This document shows, in pieces, positions 27,319-35,547 of a stretch of DNA of 64,000 nt. This stretch comes from an uncultured Bacilli bacterium. GTDB taxonomy: Bacteria > Bacillota_I > Bacilli_A > RFN20 > CAG-826. Location: contig CAKPNG010000003.1 in NCBI GenBank assembly GCA_934168325.1, positions 1-64,000 on the forward strand, in the 5' to 3' direction. Below the pieces are notes generated by a model. The model was not told the origin of the DNA. It worked only from the letters and a program-made list of their open reading frames with translations, and searched no databases. Numbering within the stretch: the stretch's first letter is position 1; every line of letters starts with the position of its first letter. The position numbers and the translations under genes were made by a program.

Positions 27319-29256
27319 ATGAATTATAGAAGAATAATTTTTCCACTTGTACTTTCTACTTTATTAGTGGGGTTAGGTAGTAATCAAAAACCTAATAGTA
27401 TTAATAATGATTTTGATAATTCTATTAGTAATAGAAGTGCTATTAAAATTGATACTACTGTTGCTAAAACTTATGATAAGAAATCTAATTTAGTTAGTCC
27501 TACTTATTTTAATAGCGAAATAAGTAGTTTAGATCAATTAAAAGCTTTTAGCGAAAGTGAAATAAGACCATCTAATATTATAATTTATGTTAATAATAAA
27601 CTTGAAATATGTGATAAGAATTTAAATAGTTTTAATATAAGTTTAAAAGATGGATTTAATACTTATATCAAAGAAAAAATGATTGCCGATATTTATCTTA
27701 GTGATGAAGAAATTACAGATAAATTTATTGAATATATTGATAATACTTTTTGCTCTTTAGATTTTGCTGTTATTAGTAATAATCCTGCTTTAGTTAAAAA
27801 AGTTAGATGTAGTAATGGTAATGGAGCTAAGATTAGAGGTATTATTGATTATAGTAATAAGACTGAATTAAACTTAGGTAAAATTGTTAATGAATCAACT
27901 GATGCTAGAGCCAATATCGTGATTATTAATGAGGATTTAGCCACTTATGATAATATTAAGTACCTTTATGGAAGAATGAAAGTTGTATGGACTTTTGTCA
28001 ATGAATACTCTGATTTAAAGGTAGTTGATTTATTAAGCAAAGGCATTTACGGAATCATAACTAATGAAATAAATAAAGCTAATGATTGCTATGCATATTT
28101 TGAAAAAACTCAACAACCACAAAAGAATACTAATAGAACAAGTATAAATATTGCTCATCGTGGATTATGTATGACAACTTATGAAAATTCTTATGAAGGG
28201 TGTAAGAAAGCTATTAAAAATGGTGCATCACATATAGAAATAGATGCTCATCTAACTAAAGATAAAAAGATTGTTGTAATGCATGATGAAACTATTGATC
28301 GAACATGTAATGGCACTGGAAAAATTAAAGAAATGACCAGTGAAGAAATATCACAATATAAGATTATTAAAAACTATAGTGGTATTACAGTTGGAAAAGG
28401 AGTTCATATTCCTTTCTTAGATGAAATATTAAAATTATGTAAAGAAACAGGAACTGTCTTAGTTTTAGAAATTAAATGTGATGATGCTGATTTTGTAGAT
28501 TATTTAAAACCATATCTTGATGAATCAGACATGTATGATCAAGTTGTATGCATTTCATTTTATAACGCTCAATTAACTAGAATGATAGATAAGATAAGTA
28601 CAATTCCTTGTTCAACTTTAAATAATTTTAATGAATTAATGTTTAATAAAGTTACTAGTGATGGTATAGCTGTATTAAATAGTAATAATTTCGGTATAGA
28701 TTTAAATAGAAGTTTATATAATAAAACTTATGATAAAAGATTAGCTGAAAGAGGATTTGCAGGATATTATTGGACTTATGATAATGCAACAAGCATGTAT
28801 CAAGGAATGAATAATGGTGTTGTTGGATTGACTAATAACTATGCTGATGTTATTAAAGATTTTGCTATTAGACCAATATTACTTGAAGAATATGAATTAG
28901 ATAAAGGCGTAAGTTATAGTGATTTTACTATTGAAAGTAAATATTTAACTTATGGTGGAGATAGTGGTGAAAAAACAATTGAAATGAAACCATTCTTTAT
29001 CGAAGAACATGATAATTATGCTTATGTTGTTATGAGTGGATTATATTTAGGACCTAAAGGTACTCCTCAATATAAGTCTGTTATATTTAGTGATGTTATT
29101 AAATTAGTTAATAATAATAAAACTGAAACTAAAAAAGGATGTGGAGGAAGTATAGTTTCTACATCAATAATTGCTTCAATAATTGCTTTAATGGGAATTA
29201 CTTTTACTTATCTTATTACACGTAAAAGAAAAGAAGAAAATAGTAATGACTTTTGA
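27319..29256 (+). CDS. Secreted membrane-anchored glycerophosphodiester phosphodiesterase
   Basis: A 645-residue extracellular protein. A signal peptide without lipobox Cys is followed by a region (about 55-260) that looks like a degenerate GDPD barrel. The GDPD domain proper starts at about 276 with IAHRG, then ENSYEG, HIEIDAHLTKDKKIVVMHDETIDRTC and LVLEIKC. These supply the metal ligands (Glu, Asp) and the catalytic His pair. The C terminus has KKGCGGS, a single hydrophobic helix (about 612-632) and a basic tail RKRK, so the protein is tethered at the membrane. It probably cleaves glycerophosphodiesters such as teichoic acid or lipid headgroups. An AAGGGG ribosome site precedes the ATG. Confidence 0.85.
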   Translation: MNYRRIIFPLVLSTLLVGLGSNQKPNSINNDFDNSISNRSAIKIDTTVAKTYDKKSNLVSPTYFNSEISSLDQLKAFSESEIRPSNIIIYVNNKLEICDKNLNSFNISLKDGFNTYIKEKMIADIYLSDEEITDKFIEYIDNTFCSLDFAVISNNPALVKKVRCSNGNGAKIRGIIDYSNKTELNLGKIVNESTDARANIVIINEDLATYDNIKYLYGRMKVVWTFVNEYSDLKVVDLLSKGIYGIITNEINKANDCYAYFEKTQQPQKNTNRTSINIAHRGLCMTTYENSYEGCKKAIKNGASHIEIDAHLTKDKKIVVMHDETIDRTCNGTGKIKEMTSEEISQYKIIKNYSGITVGKGVHIPFLDEILKLCKETGTVLVLEIKCDDADFVDYLKPYLDESDMYDQVVCISFYNAQLTRMIDKISTIPCSTLNNFNELMFNKVTSDGIAVLNSNNFGIDLNRSLYNKTYDKRLAERGFAGYYWTYDNATSMYQGMNNGVVGLTNNYADVIKDFAIRPILLEEYELDKGVSYSDFTIESKYLTYGGDSGEKTIEMKPFFIEEHDNYAYVVMSGLYLGPKGTPQYKSVIFSDVIKLVNNNKTETKKGCGGSIVSTSIIASIIALMGITFTYLITRKRKEENSNDF

Positions 29257-30034
29257 TAAATTTATAAAAATACTTGGGTTTAGCAAGGTTAATTGTAAAA
29301 AAATCAAGGAAATCTTCAATAATAATATTTATAATTTTTATAAAATTTATAGTGATTTAACTAAAGAAAATGCTGATTTTGAAGAAATTAAAAATAGTTT
29401 AAACGATGAAGATGGATTCATTATGTTAACAACTTATTTATATAAAGCGTTCTCTTTATCTAAAACTTATAAGAGTTTAAATATTAATCAAGATATATAT
29501 TTTGATACATTTAAATGCTTTAATAGATTTTTATTAGAAACTAAAAAAGCGACAAAAAAATATATATTTGATAGATATTGGTGGACTTATAGACAAACTG
29601 AAATGTTAGAATTTAGAATAGGTGAATTAGAATATGAAATATCTCATAAAACAAAAGAAATATATATTCATATTCCTAGTGATGCTAAATTAATTCAAAA
29701 AGATATTATTAAATCAATAAAAGATGCTCAAGAGTTTTTCTTAAATAAATTCAATATTGATTATAAGTTTTGTTTAAATAGCTGGTTATTAAGTCCAAAA
29801 TTAAAAGAAATATTAAAAGAAGATTCTCATATTAAAGAATTTATGAATTTATTTGATATAAAAGATGTTAATAAAGATAGCGACGATTGTATTTTCTGGG
29901 TATTTAATACTTATTCAAAAGATATAAATTCTTATAAAGAAAATACAAGTTTACAAAGATATATTAAAAACATTTTATTAAATGGTGAACATTTAGGCTC
30001 AGCCTATGGAATATTAAAAGGAGGCGTTATATGA
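29246..30034 (+). CDS. GNAT-like acyltransferase domain protein (NAT_N/GNAT_C type)
   Basis: A 262-residue cytosolic protein. The order of blocks RYWWTYRQTEMLEFRIGELEYE, IHIPSDA and NSWLLSPKLKEIL matches the family annotated as acyltransferase-domain proteins with NAT_N and GNAT_C domains, which are common in Firmicutes. The acyl acceptor is unknown. It begins inside the phosphodiesterase gene by 11 bases and ends by ATGA overlap with the next gene, so it is tightly co-translated with secreted enzymes despite lacking an export signal. Family recognition rests on motif memory and is moderate. Confidence 0.65.
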   Translation: MTFDKFIKILGFSKVNCKKIKEIFNNNIYNFYKIYSDLTKENADFEEIKNSLNDEDGFIMLTTYLYKAFSLSKTYKSLNINQDIYFDTFKCFNRFLLETKKATKKYIFDRYWWTYRQTEMLEFRIGELEYEISHKTKEIYIHIPSDAKLIQKDIIKSIKDAQEFFLNKFNIDYKFCLNSWLLSPKLKEILKEDSHIKEFMNLFDIKDVNKDSDDCIFWVFNTYSKDINSYKENTSLQRYIKNILLNGEHLGSAYGILKGGVI

Positions 30035-31476
30035 AAAAATTTGCTAATAAAATAGTTTTGGTTGGTATTATGGCTATGGGTTTATTTAGTTGTAATAAAA
30101 AAGAAGATGGACCAATTGTTAAACCTGATCCCGAACCAACTCCTACTCCAACTCCAGAACCAGTAGAAGAAACAATATTTGATTCGCTTGCTCCCGGGAA
30201 GAATAAAACTTATCCAAAATTAGAAGAATTTACTCCTACTTTATTTAAAAAAGATACTTTTAAAAAGGTTAGAGAAATAAATTTAATTGATGGAGCCGAT
30301 TATATTACATATTCTTTTAATTTAAATAATGATCATAAAGTAATTGCTAATATTATTGATGTAGACTTAACAAAAGCTAAAATTGATACAAATTATGCTA
30401 AAAGTGGGATTGATACTGCTTATGGACAATTAATTGATTATCAAAATAGTACTAATAAAAAAATAGCAGCTATTATGAATGCAGATTTTTTTGCGACAGG
30501 TAGTGGAACTTCAGTTAATGCTTATGTTAAAGATAATGAAATTATTAAAAGCAAACATAATGATAATGGAGTATATGATTATAAAGATTTAAAGAGTGAT
30601 TTACCTGCTTCTAAACCAATGCTTATAGGATTTAGTGGCAATGAGGCTAAAATTTCCCCAATTGTTAATAATAAAAATATTGAAGAAACAGTAAAAACTG
30701 GCTTTAGTTATCAAATTATTTATTTAAATGAAAATAAAGATACTATCAATATTAAAGACAATGTTTATTATAATTCTATAAATATGAATGGAGATAATTC
30801 ATTTAATATAGTTAATTCTAATATTAGTGTTTCTTTATCTACTAATGATAATATTTATAAGATTAAGAAAGAAGATTCTAATACTTTTATTAAAGGCAAA
30901 TTAACTAATATTAGTAAGCAAAAAGCTGATGGTAAGAAATCTTTTAAAGATTGTGATCAATATTTCTATATTATTAGTAAGAAAGAAATGAATTTTAAAA
31001 TAGATGATCAAATTGGTTTTAGTATTACTAATAATAAAGATGAAACTTTTGATTATTATAATAATGTAATTGGTGGTAGACAAAGTTTAGTTGAAAATGG
31101 AAAAATTGCTCCTACTGTTACTTTAGAAAATACTAATGGTGCTCAAGTTAAAGATATTCCCCGTAGTGCTGTTGGTGTTGTTAATAAAAATAGAGTTTTA
31201 TTATGCACGATCGAAGCTTTAAGATATAACAAAAAGTTAACTAATGTTGAAGCAACTGATTCTTATGGTCTTAATTTACCAGAATTAGCGGAACTTATGC
31301 GATATTTAGGATCTTACGATGCTCTTAATTTTGATGGTGGGGGATCTACTCAACTTATTACTCAAGATATGAGTAATAATGAACTTACTTTAAGAGTAAG
31401 AAGTTCTGATTATGGAACTTATAATCTTAAAGATTGTCGTAAAGTTTATAATACAATCTTAGTTACTAATAAATAA
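30031..31476 (+). CDS. Phosphodiester glycosidase (NAGPA family) lipoprotein
   Basis: A 481-residue surface lipoprotein. The lipobox is LFSC (Cys21), then a Pro/Thr/Glu linker at about 33-48. The phosphodiester glycosidase domain spans about 130-478, with IAAIMNADFF, the RSAVGVVNKNRVLLCTIE block and the hallmark FDGGGSTQL near 435. The family hydrolyses GlcNAc-1-phospho-sugar diesters, as in mannose-6-phosphate uncovering, and acts on similar bacterial phosphoglycans. Together with the GDPD and CE2 neighbours this suggests attack on phosphodiester-linked glycans such as teichoic acids or phosphorylated host N-glycans. An AAGGAGG ribosome site is present. Confidence 0.85.
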   Translation: MKKFANKIVLVGIMAMGLFSCNKKEDGPIVKPDPEPTPTPTPEPVEETIFDSLAPGKNKTYPKLEEFTPTLFKKDTFKKVREINLIDGADYITYSFNLNNDHKVIANIIDVDLTKAKIDTNYAKSGIDTAYGQLIDYQNSTNKKIAAIMNADFFATGSGTSVNAYVKDNEIIKSKHNDNGVYDYKDLKSDLPASKPMLIGFSGNEAKISPIVNNKNIEETVKTGFSYQIIYLNENKDTINIKDNVYYNSINMNGDNSFNIVNSNISVSLSTNDNIYKIKKEDSNTFIKGKLTNISKQKADGKKSFKDCDQYFYIISKKEMNFKIDDQIGFSITNNKDETFDYYNNVIGGRQSLVENGKIAPTVTLENTNGAQVKDIPRSAVGVVNKNRVLLCTIEALRYNKKLTNVEATDSYGLNLPELAELMRYLGSYDALNFDGGGSTQLITQDMSNNELTLRVRSSDYGTYNLKDCRKVYNTILVTNK

Positions 31477-31508
31477 TTATTATTAAGATAAATACTTAAG
31501 TTAATAAA

Positions 31509-31535
31509 GTCTACAGAATAAAAATGTGGATTTTT
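31509..31535 (+). terminator. Probable terminator after the phosphodiester glycosidase gene
   Basis: GTCTACA (31509-31515) pairs with TGTGGAT (31525-31531) with two G-U pairs and a nine-base loop, followed by TTTTTA. The stem is short but correctly placed 33 bases after the stop codon. Confidence 0.5.
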
Positions 31536-31554
31536 AATGTTGATTAAAAATGAT

Positions 31555-31669
31555 GCGTTTTTATCAAATTTGCCACTATTAGCGGCAAAATTTGCATTAA
31601 CTAATAGCTCAATTTTTATCGAACGTATTAAAACCGCGATATTATAATTTGATAAAGGTTTCTTTTTTT
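31555..31669 (+). ncRNA. Candidate structured RNA with H-type pseudoknot and terminator
   Basis: CAAATTTGCC (31565-31574) pairs with GGCAAAATTTG (31584-31594, one bulge). The loop segment CTATTAG (31576-31582) is fully complementary to CTAATAG (31601-31607). With connecting loops of 1, 1 and 6 bases this is a classical H-type pseudoknot. An outer pairing, 31555-31563 with 31629-31637 (one mismatch), excludes a terminator-like stem AAACC/GGTTT (31631-31635, 31657-31661) followed by seven T. That switch-like layout suggests a riboswitch, attenuator or small RNA. I cannot match it to a known class. Base pairing is seen directly; function is inference. Confidence 0.4.
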
Positions 31670-31751
31670 ATGTGATGTATATTTCATAAGTAATGAGTTA
31701 AAAGATTACTATTTTAATGATAAATAATGACATAACTAGGTATATTTGTAG

Positions 31752-31757
31752 TATAAT
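31752..31757 (+). promoter_or_regulatory. Probable -10 box of the cytosolic esterase gene
   Basis: TATAAT lies 26 bases before the ATG at 31784, with ATGACA (31727-31732) as a -35 candidate at 19 bp spacing. The gene may therefore have its own promoter downstream of the structured region. Confidence 0.4.
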
Positions 31758-31783
31758 TTCAAATAGATTTAAAGGGAAAGATT

Positions 31784-32848
31784 ATGAATTATATTGATAA
31801 AGAAATAGATAATTTAAATATATTTGATGGAAGTTCTATTAATTTATATGGTCGAAGTAAAATTCTAGATTATAAAGATAAAAAGCAAATATTTTTTGGC
31901 TATACTGGAACTGGTTTTGAATTAATTATTGAAGCTATTAATATTAATAATGAATTAAAAGCTACATTATTAACTGAATCTGATTTATATGAGCATCAAT
32001 ATATTAAGATATATATAGATAATAAAGTAGATAAAGTAATTGAATTAACTAAAGGAGAAGAAAAAGTTACTTTAATTAAAAATTTAGAAATAGGTAAACA
32101 TCAAATAAAAGTAATTAAAATGAATGAACTTAATACTACTAAATTATATATGTCTAATTTAGTAGGTAAAAATTATAAATATTATAAAAGAACTTATAGT
32201 CCTAAAAGAAATTTAATTGAATTTTATGGAGATTCTTTAACTGCTGGATATGGTAATTTAGGTAATCCTAGTGTTAAAGCTTATCTAACTAGTGAACAAG
32301 ATGGAACTATCGCTTATGCTAATTTAGTAGCTAATAAATTAGATTATGATCCATCTATTATATGTTTTAGTGGAGTATCTTTAACTAAATCTTTATCTAT
32401 ATTTGGTTTAAATATTATGGATAAATATGATACTTATGATGGTATTCATAAGTATCATGGAGATAATAATATACCTAATATAGCAGTTATTAATTTAGGT
32501 ACTAATGATAATACAGGTTATTTAGATATAAATACTAAAGAAATAGATAAAGTAAATGGTATTAATGAATATATTAATAATTTTGATATATTAGTTAATT
32601 ATATTAAAAATAAAGCACCTAAATGTAAGATTGTATGTTGCTATAATATGTCTTTTCCTTTTACTAAAGAGATGCTTAATGCTTTAAATATAAGTGTTAA
32701 TAATGTTAATAAGAAATATGGAGATAATACTTGCTTTATGATTGGATTTAAAGGCGATACTAATGGATCTGATGGGCATCCATCATATTTAGCTCATAAA
32801 GAATATGCTGATATTTTATATAAATTTATTATTGATAAAATTATATAA
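31784..32848 (+). CDS. CE2-like acetyl esterase, cytosolic paralogue
   Basis: A 354-residue enzyme closely similar to the lipoprotein at 26153-27307 from its IDKEI(S/D)NLNIF segment onward. It lacks the signal peptide and lipobox, so it acts in the cytosol. Ser151 lies in IEFYGDSLTAGYGN, the oxyanion block is NLGTNDNTG, and His332 lies in GSDGHPS. The jelly-roll domain is intact. The pair would allow deacetylation both outside the cell and after import. A ribosome site AAAGGGAAAG precedes the ATG. The start is exactly where the paralogue's mature protein would begin, which points to duplication followed by loss (or gain) of the export signal. Confidence 0.82.
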   Translation: MNYIDKEIDNLNIFDGSSINLYGRSKILDYKDKKQIFFGYTGTGFELIIEAININNELKATLLTESDLYEHQYIKIYIDNKVDKVIELTKGEEKVTLIKNLEIGKHQIKVIKMNELNTTKLYMSNLVGKNYKYYKRTYSPKRNLIEFYGDSLTAGYGNLGNPSVKAYLTSEQDGTIAYANLVANKLDYDPSIICFSGVSLTKSLSIFGLNIMDKYDTYDGIHKYHGDNNIPNIAVINLGTNDNTGYLDINTKEIDKVNGINEYINNFDILVNYIKNKAPKCKIVCCYNMSFPFTKEMLNALNISVNNVNKKYGDNTCFMIGFKGDTNGSDGHPSYLAHKEYADILYKFIIDKII

Positions 32849-32964
32849 AATATAATTGATATAATCATTATTATTTATATTAATTGATAAATTCACAAAT
32901 AGTAAATTGACAAGATAATTTATTAGAATTATTATTTTTGCGTAATAAATTTAGGGGGAAATTT

Positions 32965-33966
32965 ATGGAACGTGGATTTAAAGATGTGTTCATGAATCTT
33001 ATTTGCATAGTTTTTTGTGCAGTTGGATTCTTTATTACATTAGGTTTTGTTTCAAAATCAATGATAATAGTAACTGGAGTTTTAGCTATTTTAATGGGTG
33101 TATTCCATTTTATGCAGAAAAGCGAAGAAATTAATGATAAATTGGAAGATGCCTTTCTTTATATTGGTATTATTTCAATTATATTTGGGATAATTATTTT
33201 TATTACTGGATCAGTTGGTAATGATAAAGCAAGTTATATATCAACGATTCTTTTCTTTTTATTTGGAGCTATTACTTCTTCATTTGCTAATATTGTAAAA
33301 GGAACTAGGGCTTATAAAGATGGAGAAAGTGGATTAAGAATAGCATATAGTTTTATATTTGCTGTTTCTACTATTCTTACTTTTCTTCCTGCCGCTTTTG
33401 TTATTGGTGGAGTAGCAGGAGGCAGCTCTATTGATTATTATTTTGATTCACGTGCTACATATATAATTGCATTATTAGTTATTTCAATTGTTCCTTTAAC
33501 TGCATTTGTATTAATGATTATTGATTATATTTCAAATGGAGGTGTTTCAACTAGTTATAGCGCTAATAGAAGTTATAATAATAGACGTAATAATCATAGT
33601 GATGAATCTTGGGATGATAGAGATAGAGCTACTGGACCATTTTATAATATATTAAAAGATAAATGTAGATCAGTTGCTAGAGAATATTCGGGTAGACATG
33701 AATTAAGCTATGGTAGAGCTAATTTTGATGTTAATGTAAGAATTAATGGAAATGATATTACATATACTATAGATGTATCTGTTACAAGTAATGCTACTAG
33801 TCAATATGATATGAATGAATTACAAAGAACACTAAAATATGAATTAGAAAATGCTGCTGATAGAATTTATAGTAGAACCGAATCAGCTATTGATAAATTA
33901 CGTGATAAATATCAAGATTTTGATGGTTCATACAGCATTAACGTAAAAGTTGGTAGTGTTAGATAA
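32965..33966 (+). CDS. Membrane protein of unknown function
   Basis: A 333-residue protein I do not recognise. Five or six hydrophobic helices fill residues 8 to about 195 (for example FMNLICIVFCAVGFFITLGF and TYIIALLVISIVPLTAFVLMI). A Ser/Asn/Arg-rich linker of about 25 residues follows. A polar C-terminal domain (about 225-333) is predicted to be alternating beta and helix, ending in SINVKVGSVR. The start is ATG 32965 after AGGGGG; an in-frame TTG at 32938 has no ribosome site. A terminator follows directly. No link to sugar metabolism is evident apart from location. Confidence 0.6.
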   Translation: MERGFKDVFMNLICIVFCAVGFFITLGFVSKSMIIVTGVLAILMGVFHFMQKSEEINDKLEDAFLYIGIISIIFGIIIFITGSVGNDKASYISTILFFLFGAITSSFANIVKGTRAYKDGESGLRIAYSFIFAVSTILTFLPAAFVIGGVAGGSSIDYYFDSRATYIIALLVISIVPLTAFVLMIIDYISNGGVSTSYSANRSYNNRRNNHSDESWDDRDRATGPFYNILKDKCRSVAREYSGRHELSYGRANFDVNVRINGNDITYTIDVSVTSNATSQYDMNELQRTLKYELENAADRIYSRTESAIDKLRDKYQDFDGSYSINVKVGSVR

Positions 33967-33994
33967 TTTATAATATAAATATTAAATAAATATG

Positions 33995-34023
33995 AATGTC
34001 TCTAGTTAGTTAGGGACATTTTT
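33995..34023 (+). terminator. Intrinsic terminator after the membrane protein gene
   Basis: AATGTCTCT (33995-34003) pairs with AGGGACATT (34012-34020) with one T-G pair, followed by a T-run. Confidence 0.75.
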
Positions 34024-34125
34024 AATATATTGTTTTAAAAAGAACTAAGAGGATTTAAAAAAAGATATTTAATTACAAAAAAATTACAAAAAAATTACTT
34101 TTTACATTAATTTTATTGTAAAAAC

Positions 34126-34142
34126 ATTCGGCTGTATCGAAT
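34126..34142. promoter_or_regulatory. Inverted repeat upstream of the mglB promoter
   Basis: ATTCG and CGAAT flank seven bases, about 26 bp upstream of the -35 box. It could bind a second regulator of the mgl operon. The arms are short. Confidence 0.3.
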
Positions 34143-34167
34143 AAAATTACTATTTTTTAAAATTTTG

Positions 34168-34196
34168 TTGTTTTGTAAGCGCTTACAATTTATAAT
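34168..34196 (+). promoter_or_regulatory. mglB promoter with cre box in the spacer
   Basis: The -35 is TTGTTT (34168-34173) and the -10 is a perfect TATAAT (34191-34196), at 17 bp spacing. The perfect palindrome TGTAAGCGCTTACA (34174-34187) fills the spacer and fits the cre consensus at every fixed position. CcpA bound here would exclude RNA polymerase, so strong glucose repression is predicted. Confidence 0.8.
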
Positions 34197-34208
34197 AAAG
34201 GAGATACG

Positions 34209-34244
34209 AGAAAACTTAATTCTTACCGATAAAATAAGTTTTCT
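34209..34244 (+). promoter_or_regulatory. 5' leader stem-loop of mglB
   Basis: AGAAAACTTA (34209-34218) pairs perfectly with TAAGTTTTCT (34235-34244) around a 16-base loop. It starts about a dozen bases after the -10 box and ends well before the TAGGAGGA ribosome site, so it may stabilise the message. Confidence 0.5.
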
Positions 34245-34284
34245 ATAAATCAATGGAATATTTTTAGGAGGACAATAAAACAAT

Positions 34285-35478
34285 ATGAATAAGAAAATAA
34301 TTCCGATCGTTGCATTAACTGTATTTACAGGTTTAGCAGCAAGCTGTGGTGGTAATTCTACAAGTGCTAAAGAAAAACCACTTATCTTCTATAATAGACA
34401 ACCATCTAAAGCAGATAACACAGTTGATACTAACGTTATGAAATGGAGTGACAAAACTTACTATGGTGGATTTAATGCTGTAGCTGGTGGCGATACTCAA
34501 GGTCAAATGATTGTTGATTATATTAAAGAACATGCAGCTGAAATGGATGTCAATAAAGACGGAACTATCGGTTATGTTTTAGCAATCGGACAAAACTCAC
34601 ACAATGACTCTGAAGCACGTACACGTGGTGTAAGAAGAGCTTTTGGTCTTGCTGATACTGCTCAAGAAACAGCAGTTAGCGGAGAAGGTTCTGTTAAAGC
34701 TAAAGATGGTAAAACATATAAAATTAAAGAATTAGCTGCTAAAGAAATGAGAGATGCTGCTGGTCCATGGTCATCATCAGTTGCTGCTGATACAATGGGT
34801 GGTTGGATGAACCAATATAATGATCAAATCGATTTAGTCGTTTCTAATAACGATGGTATGGCTGAAGGTATGATCGGACAATATGGCAAAAGAGTAATCC
34901 CTACATTCGGTTATGATGCTAATACTTCAACTCTTAATTTAATTAAACAAGGTGGATCAATGAAAGGTACAATTTCACAAAACCACCATGCTCAAGTCTT
35001 AACAGTTTTACAATTAGCAAGAAACGTTATTGATGGATTAAAAGGTGATGAAGTTACAACTGCTGGCTTTACAAAAGCTGACAAATATGGTAACCAAATT
35101 AAATCTGCAGTCGTCAATTATAAAACAGATGCTAAAGCTATGTTAGCTGAAAATGGTATCGTTACTGCTACTAATGTTGATGCTATTTTAGAAGATACAT
35201 TAGATACAGGTATTAAACAAACTAATGCTGAAAAGAAGAAACTTTTATGGACAGTTTACTCCGCAACTGATAACTTCTTAAATCAATCATTTATTCCTAC
35301 AGTTAAAAGATATGCAAAATTCTATAATTTTGATATTTCTTATATCTATGGTGATGGAACTCAAGAATCTTCACTTACTTCCCAATTCACTAACTTAGGA
35401 AACTACGATGGTTATGTTGTAAACATGGTTGAAACAACTAGTGGTGCCTTATATCAAGAAAAACTTAACGAAGCTTAA
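34285..35478 (+). CDS. mglB: Galactose/glucose-binding lipoprotein MglB
   Basis: A 397-residue binding protein of the MglABC importer. The lipobox is LAASC (Cys21), so it is anchored outside the membrane. The calcium-binding loop of galactose-binding proteins is conserved as DVNKDGTI (88-95). It is followed by the DSEARTRGV block, a WMNQYNDQIDLVVSNNDGMAEGM block and PTFGYDAN. Codon choice is richer in C and G than in the neighbours, consistent with high expression. A strong TAGGAGGA ribosome site precedes the ATG. The substrate is most likely galactose, glucose or methyl-galactoside. Confidence 0.92.
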   Translation: MNKKIIPIVALTVFTGLAASCGGNSTSAKEKPLIFYNRQPSKADNTVDTNVMKWSDKTYYGGFNAVAGGDTQGQMIVDYIKEHAAEMDVNKDGTIGYVLAIGQNSHNDSEARTRGVRRAFGLADTAQETAVSGEGSVKAKDGKTYKIKELAAKEMRDAAGPWSSSVAADTMGGWMNQYNDQIDLVVSNNDGMAEGMIGQYGKRVIPTFGYDANTSTLNLIKQGGSMKGTISQNHHAQVLTVLQLARNVIDGLKGDEVTTAGFTKADKYGNQIKSAVVNYKTDAKAMLAENGIVTATNVDAILEDTLDTGIKQTNAEKKKLLWTVYSATDNFLNQSFIPTVKRYAKFYNFDISYIYGDGTQESSLTSQFTNLGNYDGYVVNMVETTSGALYQEKLNEA

Positions 35479-35498
35479 TTAATAAAAAGTTAGTATTT

Positions 35499-35524
35499 AG
35501 GACACTATCTTAAGATAGTGTCCT
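35499..35524 (+). terminator. Attenuator/terminator hairpin between mglB and mglA
   Basis: A perfect 26-base palindrome with arm AGGACACTATC and TTAA loop starts 21 bases after the mglB stop and is followed by ATTTTGTT. A partial terminator here would keep binding-protein mRNA in excess over ATPase and permease, or protect its 3' end. Confidence 0.7.
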
Positions 35525-35547
35525 ATTTTGTTAAAATGGAGTATTTT

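Larger units (their letters stand above)
33967..34284. other. Regulatory intergenic region upstream of mglB
   Basis: This 318-base stretch holds a terminator (33995-34023), an inverted repeat (34126-34142), the mglB promoter with an embedded cre box (34168-34196) and a leader stem-loop (34209-34244). I see no coding region. Confidence 0.8.

Noticed and set aside
30121..30175. Pro/Thr/Glu codon repeat as a possible tandem repeat locus or CRISPR-like array
   Set aside because: It is an ordinary low-complexity linker after a lipobox; no spaced repeats occur anywhere in the window.
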